A stretch of 12,097 nucleotides of DNA from positions 1 through 12,097 of the forward strand of contig CAJYBL010000027.1 of assembly GCA_913064995.1 (NCBI GenBank), given 5' to 3'. The notes beneath the pieces are model-generated. The model searched no databases. It was not told the origin of the DNA and saw nothing but the letters and a program-made list of their open reading frames with translations. Both the position numbers and the translations under genes were made by a program. The stretch's first letter is position 1, and every line of letters starts with the position of its first letter. The DNA is from an uncultured Alphaproteobacteria bacterium (lineage in GTDB: Bacteria; Pseudomonadota; Alphaproteobacteria; Puniceispirillales; Puniceispirillaceae). Positions 6,777-12,097 of this stretch are shown piece by piece.

Positions 6777-7166
6777 CTAGGTGCGGCTATCCCAATAGTC
6801 GCTGCCATAATCATGCAGGATTTCATCACCCGCCTTAATATCGGCAAGCGCGGTAAATTCGACAAAGCGATTATCACCATCGGCAATTTGCCATTCGGCA
6901 TTTGGCGGCGCGCCATGATTATAAATCATCCCGTAACCCAAAACGCAAAGATAGTCGCTTTTCACATCGGGGCTTGTGAATAGATAATCATTCAGCCGGT
7001 TGATTTCCTGCAAATCATCATCATCAATCACAAGATAAAAACAGCGTTCGATAACGCTGCCTTTTGGCAAATCGACACAAGCAAAAACACCAAGCCCATG
7101 AAGCTTTGAATCACGAACTTCGATCAATGCGGCCTGTCCATTGGCTAATTTGGAAGATGATGTCAT
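6777..7166 (-). CDS. Small stand-alone SET-domain protein (putative protein lysine methyltransferase)
   Basis: A 129-aa protein that is almost entirely a SET domain. HGLGVFACVDLPKG (about residues 23-36) is the N-terminal SAM-binding motif. YNHGAPPNAEW supplies the NHxxxxN element (Asn83, His84, Asn89). RFVEFTALADIKAGDEILHDYG gives the AxxxIxxGxEI..DYG block with catalytic-type Tyr120. The SET-I insert is very short and there is no cysteine-rich pre-SET or post-SET. It should transfer methyl groups from S-adenosylmethionine to lysine, but the target is unknown; bacterial stand-alone SET proteins have few characterised substrates. The frame extends to an ATG-independent upstream start at 7226, but TGGAGA at 7174-7179, 7 nt before the ATG at 7166, fixes the start used here. 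It is monocistronic, convergent with the MBL-fold gene and divergent from the Old Yellow Enzyme gene. Confidence 0.87.
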   Translation of the reverse strand: MTSSSKLANGQAALIEVRDSKLHGLGVFACVDLPKGSVIERCFYLVIDDDDLQEINRLNDYLFTSPDVKSDYLCVLGYGMIYNHGAPPNAEWQIADGDNRFVEFTALADIKAGDEILHDYGSDYWDSRT

Positions 7167-7173
7167 GAAACTG

Positions 7174-7179
7174 TCTCCA
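7174..7179 (-). promoter_or_regulatory. Ribosome binding site selecting the SET-gene start
   Basis: TGGAGA on the minus strand is 7 nt from the ATG at 7166. The open frame continues upstream to 7226, but those 20 codons show no resemblance to SET proteins and have no ribosome binding site of their own. Confidence 0.6.
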
Positions 7180-7402
7180 TTTTGGCATTGTATCAGCTTG
7201 GGCGCGATTAAATTACCAATGATCATAGACAGGTTTGACCAAGATCGTCAGTGCCAAATCATCCAGCCATGATGGGCGGTGGGGGTTTTTGATAATCCTG
7301 TTGCTTTAAGCCATTTGACCAGCAAAGATAGACTTACTGCTTGCATGGCTTTTCCATTGCGCATTTCAATGTCTTTATTTATTTTCACCAAGGCCTATCA
7401 AC
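7180..7402. promoter_or_regulatory. Divergent intergenic region between the SET and Old Yellow Enzyme genes
   Basis: No gene is supported here. TTGACC occurs twice on the plus strand (7235-7240 and 7315-7320), but neither has a good -10 at 16-18 nt, so a promoter is not assigned. AAGG at 7390-7393 is the probable ribosome binding site of the oxidoreductase. No strong inverted repeat was noticed. Confidence 0.3.
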
Positions 7403-8617
7403 GTGACAGCGCAATCTTCACCAAATACCCCTTTGCTTTTCACCCCAACAAAATTGCGCGGGCTTGAAATCCGCAACCGCATCATGGCATCGCCAATGTG
7501 CCAATATCACTCGGATGATGGTGGCCCAAATGATTGGCATATGATGCATCTTGGCAGGCTTGCCATTGGTGGCTGTGGTATCGTGTTTGGCGAAGAAACC
7601 GCAGTCGAACCTGATGGCCGCAAAACCCATTCTTGTGCTGGCCTTTATCATCAAAGCCATATTGCTGCCTATCGCCGCTTAACTGATATGATCAAACAGC
7701 ATGGCGCGATTCCGGCAATCCAGCTTGGCCATTCGGGTCGTAAGGGATCATGCCATGGCGCGATTGAAGATTGGCGCCCGCTTACCGCCAAAGATGCCAA
7801 AGATGGCTTGCCACCATGGCAAATTATGACACCATCTGCGGCCATAAGCCCGCCCCGCCCCATTCCGCCAAAGGAAATGGATCATGATGATATCAAGCGG
7901 GTTATCGATGCGTTTCGTACTGCAACAAAGCGAAGCATTGATGCCGGTTATGACATTGTCGAAATTCATGGCGCACATGGCTATCTTATCCATCAATTCC
8001 TGTCCACATCGGCCAATCAGCGTGACGATGCCTATGGTGGATCGCTGGAAAACCGTATGCGCTTTGCCGTCGAAATTGGCGCGACGGTTCGTGAAGAATG
8101 GCCACAAGACAAACCGGTTTTTTTCCGGCTTTCAGCCGTTGATGGCAAAGGCGGCAGTTGGCGATTGGCAGACTCAATTGCCTTGGCAAAGGCGCTTCGC
8201 GTGGTTAATATTGACGTTGTCGATGTATCATCTGGCGGCGTGACCGGATCAAGTGACATGCCGATGGTGCCAAGGATTCCGGCATATCAGGCCAGTTTCT
8301 CCGGCCGTATCAGACATGAAGCCAAGATCAAAACAGTTGCCGTTGGCGGCATCACAACCGCCAAGCAGGCTGAAGATATCTTGCAGGCAGGGGATGCGGA
8401 TATTATCGCCATGGCACGAGAATTATTATGGAATGCCGATTGGCCAGTCCATGCGGCTGAGGCACTTGGCGTTGATGACCCATTTTCCTATTTGCCGACA
8501 GGATATGCGCATCGGCTTCGTCTTCGTGAGGCGCAAAAAACCATGAATATCAATCAAGATCAAGATCTCATTGCCAAAAGCCTTCGCTATTTTCTGGATG
8601 ACAGTGCGTCATCCTGA
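7403..8617 (+). CDS. Class III Old Yellow Enzyme (YqjM/NamA-type NADH:flavin oxidoreductase)
   Basis: A 404-aa FMN TIM-barrel ene-reductase. The opening LFTPTKLRGLEIRNRIMASPMCQY carries Cys33, the flavin-tuning cysteine of class III enzymes (Cys26 in YqjM). IQLGHSGRKGS is at about 107-116. EIHGAHGYLIHQFLS gives the substrate-anchoring pair His189 and His192. NQRDDAYGGSLENR is the conserved loop, and VAVGGI and IIAMAREL are the phosphate-binding region. It should reduce activated C=C bonds of enals, enones or related compounds with NAD(P)H in the cytoplasm. The start is a GTG: a stop at 7316 closes the frame upstream, no ATG lies between it and the GTG, and the next in-frame ATG would remove the N-terminal beta hairpin. 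AAGG at 7390-7393 is 9 nt upstream. It converges on the acyl-CoA synthetase operon with a 17-nt gap. Longer than the roughly 340-aa YqjM by an extension after residue 370 of unknown role. Confidence 0.94.
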   Translation: MTAQSSPNTPLLFTPTKLRGLEIRNRIMASPMCQYHSDDGGPNDWHMMHLGRLAIGGCGIVFGEETAVEPDGRKTHSCAGLYHQSHIAAYRRLTDMIKQHGAIPAIQLGHSGRKGSCHGAIEDWRPLTAKDAKDGLPPWQIMTPSAAISPPRPIPPKEMDHDDIKRVIDAFRTATKRSIDAGYDIVEIHGAHGYLIHQFLSTSANQRDDAYGGSLENRMRFAVEIGATVREEWPQDKPVFFRLSAVDGKGGSWRLADSIALAKALRVVNIDVVDVSSGGVTGSSDMPMVPRIPAYQASFSGRIRHEAKIKTVAVGGITTAKQAEDILQAGDADIIAMARELLWNADWPVHAAEALGVDDPFSYLPTGYAHRLRLREAQKTMNINQDQDLIAKSLRYFLDDSASS

Positions 8618-8634
8618 TTATCTATCTGCGGCGT

Positions 8635-8721
8635 CTATTTGATTGGGTTATCACCACCATAGGTCCAAAGATAATGCGGCGGTGTTGGGCCTTTATTACG
8701 TTCTTTGCGACCCGCTTTCAT
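8635..8721 (-). CDS. Unrecognised 28-residue small ORF at the end of the acyl-CoA synthetase operon
   Basis: ATG at 8721 to TAG at 8635, 28 codons. The ATG overlaps the stop codon of the preceding synthetase gene as ATGA (8718-8721), the same junction found between the synthetase and its upstream dehydrogenase. The peptide starts MKAGRKERNK, which is strongly basic, passes through a proline-rich GPTPP, and ends with an aromatic segment containing YLWTYGG. No signal peptide or membrane segment is present. There is no strong ribosome binding site, so translation would depend on coupling. Without it, the convergent gap here would be 100 nt in a window where the other two such gaps are 0 and 3 nt. 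I do not recognise the family and propose no function. The alternative is that it is simply a 3' untranslated tail. Confidence 0.5.
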   Translation of the reverse strand: MKAGRKERNKGPTPPHYLWTYGGDNPIK

Positions 8722-10889
8722 GATGCGGTGCTATCAAGCATTGGATACGGTTGAATGCGGATCAGCGCATCGAGCATCAAAACCCCATCAGCCTGCACCA
8801 TCACCGGATTGATTTCCGCTTCGGCAATATGGCGAAGATTGGCAAGCTGTGACAGATTGGCAACCAGATTGGCAAGCGCCTCAAGATCACCCTTTGCCTT
8901 GCCACGATAACCGCGAAGCGCTGCAAACCCTTTGACCTCGTCAACCATTTTGCGCGCCGTTGCAAGGCTAACCGGTGCTGGGCGAATGCTGACATCCTTG
9001 TAAATTTCGGCAAAAATGCCACCTGCGCCAACGGTGATGATCGGCCCAACAAGATTATCATGCCGAAAACCGACGAGCGCCTCACCAAGCCCGAACGCCA
9101 TCTCTTGAAACAACAGGCCTTCAATGTTGGCGGCAGGGTGTTGACTTGTCACGGCTTGCCGCATTTGCGCCACAGCCGCATCAAGCGCATTACCGGTTTC
9201 GATTGATAAAGCTACTGCGCCGTAATCAGATTTATGTGGCATATCTGGTGACACAAGCTTGGCAACAAGCGGATAGGCAAGCCCCGCTTTTGCAACAAAT
9301 GCAGATGCCGGTTGCGCCTTGATTTCCGGCAATGGCAAAAATAGCTGGCGCGGCCCCTTCAAGCCAAGGCTGGTGAAAATCCGGGTGCCGTCAACTTCAT
9401 TCAGCACGCCGCCATCACCCCCAATCGCCGCTGCTTTCATCACCGCATCAAGCTGCTGCTGAACATTTTTTAAATCAATGCCATCATCGATCTGATCATC
9501 CAGTCTGCTGGATTCGGCGGCAAGTAATAGGGCAACACTGTCAGCGCAGCTTTCAACACTGCCAAAACAAGGAATGCCATTCGCCTCAAGCATCACCATT
9601 GATTGTTTTGCAATTGGCAGCGGAAAGGCAATGACCGGCGCGGCGGCGGGGTTTTCCTCGACCGCATCAATGATAGGCTTTACCGCCAGTTCCGGGTTGA
9701 ATTGCGCCGACGATCCAATCGCCACAACCACGATGCCTGTTTCCGGATCATTGATGAGCTGCGTTATTGCTTTTTTCATGATGTCATATTGCGCACCAGC
9801 AAGCGTTACATCGACAAGCTTGCCACTACCGCACGGAATCTGCTGATCCTTAAAAAATATCTTTGAGGCGGGGCTTAATCCAGCAAGGTCAACCCCGCGG
9901 ATACTAAGCTGATCAACAAGCATGGCACCGCCGCCACCGGTTGTGGTGACAACGGTTGCGCGGCGCGGGCGGGATTTCAATTGCGGCTTTTTCAATAGCA
10001 ATGCTGGCGCTTCAAACAACGCATCAAACTGGCTGACCTCAGCAACATCAAGATGCGCCAGAAAGGCACGAACGGCCTTGGCTTCGCCGGTCATTGCGCC
10101 GGTATGCGACACTGACAAAGCCTGACCATCGCTGGATTTCCCCAACATATAAGCCACCACTGGTTTGCCAAGGCGTTTGGCCGCTGCGGCAAAAGTGGCA
10201 AAAATTTCCGGATTGCGCATGGTTTCAAGGAACAGCACAAAGCCATCAATATGATCATCCTCAACCAATTCAAGGCCAATCGAACCAACGCAAGATTGCG
10301 CCTCATTGCCAAGCGAGATCAGCGCCGCAAACCCGATATTGCGTTCCTGTCCGCGCGAAATCAGCGTGCCAATCAAACTGCCACTATGCGATAAAACAGC
10401 AAGCCGCCCACACGGTAACTCATCGGTTTTAAAGGCGGCATTGGTGGTGCAAACAAAACCGTTATTCGTATTTACCACACCCATCGAATTTGGCCCAATA
10501 AGAACTATATTGGCAGCCTTGGCCTTGGCAACAAGCCGCGCTTGGCGTGCCATGCCCGCGTCGCCAGCTTCGGCAAATCCATCAGCAAGAATAGAAACAA
10601 CCCTTGCCCCCGCCGCAATGCAATCATCAAGCGCTGCTTCGACCAAATCCGTACCAATAAGGATATAGGCGTGATCCACCTTATCCGGAATGGCCGTTAC
10701 CGACCGATATGCTTTTTGACCAAGCACCTCATCACGGCGCGGATTTACAATATAGATTTTACCGGCAAAGCCATGCTGCTGACAAAATTGCAACGGCCGC
10801 GCTGATAGTTTTTTGGCATCCCCCGACACCCCGATCAATGCAACCGATTGCGGCGCGATAAGTGGCTGTGCAAAATCAGACATGGTCAT
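8718..10889 (-). CDS. ADP-forming acyl-CoA synthetase (fused alpha/beta subunits, ATP-grasp)
   Basis: A 723-aa single-chain NDP-forming acyl-CoA synthetase. Residues about 1-145 are the CoA-binding Rossmann-like domain (SVALIGVSGD, IYIVNP, LIGPNSMGV). About 160-300 is a succinyl-CoA-ligase-like flavodoxin domain with AVLSHSGS, SLGNEA and SVSHTGAMTG, whose His262 fits the phosphohistidine. About 310-460 is a second flavodoxin-like domain (TTTGGGGAMLVDQ). About 490-720 is an ATP-grasp domain with LVAKLVSPDMPHKSD (His552), VGAGGIFAEIYKD and the metal-site AEINPVMV. It should convert a carboxylate, CoA and ATP to acyl-CoA, ADP and phosphate, reversibly, unlike AMP-forming synthetases. The substrate is not evident. 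It starts inside the stop codon of the acyl-CoA dehydrogenase gene (ATGA, 10886-10889), so the pair should act in one pathway. A second in-frame ATG at 10883 is possible. Confidence 0.93.
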   Translation of the reverse strand: MTMSDFAQPLIAPQSVALIGVSGDAKKLSARPLQFCQQHGFAGKIYIVNPRRDEVLGQKAYRSVTAIPDKVDHAYILIGTDLVEAALDDCIAAGARVVSILADGFAEAGDAGMARQARLVAKAKAANIVLIGPNSMGVVNTNNGFVCTTNAAFKTDELPCGRLAVLSHSGSLIGTLISRGQERNIGFAALISLGNEAQSCVGSIGLELVEDDHIDGFVLFLETMRNPEIFATFAAAAKRLGKPVVAYMLGKSSDGQALSVSHTGAMTGEAKAVRAFLAHLDVAEVSQFDALFEAPALLLKKPQLKSRPRRATVVTTTGGGGAMLVDQLSIRGVDLAGLSPASKIFFKDQQIPCGSGKLVDVTLAGAQYDIMKKAITQLINDPETGIVVVAIGSSAQFNPELAVKPIIDAVEENPAAAPVIAFPLPIAKQSMVMLEANGIPCFGSVESCADSVALLLAAESSRLDDQIDDGIDLKNVQQQLDAVMKAAAIGGDGGVLNEVDGTRIFTSLGLKGPRQLFLPLPEIKAQPASAFVAKAGLAYPLVAKLVSPDMPHKSDYGAVALSIETGNALDAAVAQMRQAVTSQHPAANIEGLLFQEMAFGLGEALVGFRHDNLVGPIITVGAGGIFAEIYKDVSIRPAPVSLATARKMVDEVKGFAALRGYRGKAKGDLEALANLVANLSQLANLRHIAEAEINPVMVQADGVLMLDALIRIQPYPMLDSTAS

Positions 10890-12055
10890 GCGCCATCTTT
10901 TGCCGGTTTTGGCGGGCGCTGTGAAAAGCGGCGTTCAAAAATACCTTCGGCAATCCGGTTTTTCAGAATCTCAGTTGACCCACCGGCAATCATCCAGCCA
11001 CGCGTGCGGCGCATACAATATTGAACAATGTTATCATCGCTAAACCCAAGCGCACCCATGATTTGCAAGGCCTCATTTGCCGCATAGAAACCTGCATCAT
11101 TACAAGCCAGTTTTGCCAGCGCCGAATCCTGCGCCGATGGCAGGTCATTATCGGCGCGCGTTACCGCCCGCATCAGCAATAGCTGTGCTGCCTCAAGCCG
11201 CATTTGCATTTCAGCAAATTTCCATTGAAGCCCCTGAAATTCACAAATATCGCGCCCGAACTGGCGGCGCGTTTTGGCATGGTCACGCGCTTCGTTAAAG
11301 GCTTTGCGCCCCACCGCCACGGCGCGCGCCGCATTGCCAAGCCGTTCGATATTGAATCCCGAAATCTGTTTTTTAAATCCGCCTGACCCAAGCAGAATAT
11401 TAGCTTTGGGAATGCGGCAATTATCGAAATAAAGCGGCGACCATGACTCACCATTCATATAGCGATAGCCCGGGCCAATCTCAAAACCGGCCGTGCCTTT
11501 TTCAATAAGCGCCGATCCAATACCTTCGGTTCCGGGGCCAAAGCGAAGATAGATTAAAAACACTTTGGCATCACCACTATTCGTGCCGAAAACCTTGCTT
11601 CCATTGACCAGAAAATCATCACCATCAGGCGTTGCCGATGTTTTCAATTCAGTCACTGACGAGCCAGCATCAGGTTCGGACATGCCAACCGACATAACCC
11701 CTTTGCCAGCTAGAAGATCAGGCAGGAACCGCGCCAGCTGATCGGCGTTTGCATATTCGGCAAAAGTGCGGATTGCGCCAAAATTTCCAGCCTGCACAAC
11801 ATCGGCACTTCGCGGACAGACCTCGGCAATGGCCTGAATCGCCAGCACAGCATCGGTTAGACTTCCGCCAATACCACCCTTGGACTCAGAAATGGTGATC
11901 CCAAGCAATCCCATTTCGGCGAGCCGCGCCGCGATATCCCATAAATAGCCATCGCTATTGGCGCGATCAACCGCACCATCGGCAAGTTCATTGACAGCAA
12001 ACCGTTTCACTGAGTCATAAAAAATTTGTTGATCCTGCGTCAGTTCAAAATCCAT
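10886..12055 (-). CDS. Acyl-CoA dehydrogenase with isovaleryl-CoA-dehydrogenase-type catalytic Glu
   Basis: A complete 389-aa FAD-dependent acyl-CoA dehydrogenase of normal length. The N-terminal helical domain is about residues 1-115. The beta domain carries the FAD/substrate motif MSVGMSEPDAGSS (121-133), and the C-terminal helical domain includes RRQFGRDICEFQGLQ. The usual catalytic Glu in the xEGT motif is missing: the aligned segment is IAGGSTEI, with Gly358 at that position. Instead NIERL places Glu237 in helix G, where isovaleryl-CoA dehydrogenase has its base (DLERL). That suggests a branched or long-chain substrate, although the pocket cannot be predicted here. GAGGA at 12063-12067, 7 nt upstream, supports the ATG. 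The upstream reading frame stops immediately before this ATG, and the synthetase gene begins inside this gene's stop, so it is internal to an operon. Electrons would go to ETF. Confidence 0.94.
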   Translation of the reverse strand: MDFELTQDQQIFYDSVKRFAVNELADGAVDRANSDGYLWDIAARLAEMGLLGITISESKGGIGGSLTDAVLAIQAIAEVCPRSADVVQAGNFGAIRTFAEYANADQLARFLPDLLAGKGVMSVGMSEPDAGSSVTELKTSATPDGDDFLVNGSKVFGTNSGDAKVFLIYLRFGPGTEGIGSALIEKGTAGFEIGPGYRYMNGESWSPLYFDNCRIPKANILLGSGGFKKQISGFNIERLGNAARAVAVGRKAFNEARDHAKTRRQFGRDICEFQGLQWKFAEMQMRLEAAQLLLMRAVTRADNDLPSAQDSALAKLACNDAGFYAANEALQIMGALGFSDDNIVQYCMRRTRGWMIAGGSTEILKNRIAEGIFERRFSQRPPKPAKDGA

Positions 12056-12097
12056 CTAGCGATCCTCTGCATAGTTAAAAATTGCTGCGCCATTCAC
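12056..12097 (-). CDS. C-terminal end of an upstream gene (runs off the right edge), unidentified
   Basis: The last 42 nt form exactly 13 open codons plus TAG on the minus strand, reading VNGAAIFNYAEDR. The TAG touches the ATG of the acyl-CoA dehydrogenase with no spacer, as expected inside a compact operon. The dehydrogenase ribosome binding site (12063-12067) would lie in these codons. Thirteen residues are too few to name a family, and an untranslated leader is the alternative. Confidence 0.45.
   Translation of the reverse strand: MNGAAIFNYAEDR

Noticed and set aside
7279..7467. 62-codon plus-strand open frame before the Old Yellow Enzyme
   Set aside because: It overlaps the clear start of the oxidoreductase in another frame and has no supporting start signal.

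Overview
This 12.1 kb window is chromosomal DNA from a bacterium, most likely an alphaproteobacterium. The G+C content is moderate. Enzymes of acyl-CoA metabolism dominate, and the genes are packed tightly: 4-nt ATGA overlaps within operons and 0-17 nt between converging genes. A marine SAR116-type (Puniceispirillum-like) lineage fits the codon usage and gene content, but that placement is an inference from general familiarity, not a search. I see no rRNA, tRNA, CRISPR array, insertion sequence, phage gene or attachment site.

Region 1 (1-2509) looks like one functional module around a divergent promoter. The minus strand carries a short-chain dehydrogenase (471-1205) followed by the N-terminal part of an ACAD10/11-type acyl-CoA dehydrogenase that runs off the left edge (1-385). 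The plus strand carries a phosphotransferase of the ACAD10/11 kinase family (1436-2509). In animals this kinase and dehydrogenase are domains of one protein. In the Pseudomonas levulinate (lva) operon the equivalents are separate genes next to an SDR. The module probably feeds 4-hydroxyacyl-CoA or 4-ketoacyl-CoA compounds into beta-oxidation.

Region 2 (2510-5679, minus strand) is a two-gene operon. A cytoplasmic BisC/TorA/DorA-type molybdopterin S-/N-oxide reductase is coupled by an ATGA overlap to a kynurenine-formamidase-like alpha/beta hydrolase. Region 3 (5961-8617) holds single genes: a plus-strand metallo-beta-lactamase-fold hydrolase of the AHL-lactonase type, a minus-strand 129-aa SET-domain protein, and a plus-strand class III Old Yellow Enzyme.

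Region 4 (8635-12097, minus strand) is a tightly coupled operon. From its promoter-distal end back upstream it contains an unrecognised 28-residue small ORF, a 723-aa ADP-forming acyl-CoA synthetase, an acyl-CoA dehydrogenase with an isovaleryl-CoA-dehydrogenase-type catalytic glutamate, and the last 13 codons of another gene. The expected chemistry is activation of a carboxylic acid to its CoA thioester followed by alpha,beta-dehydrogenation. The 28-codon ORF and the split kinase/dehydrogenase module are the two items most worth following up.
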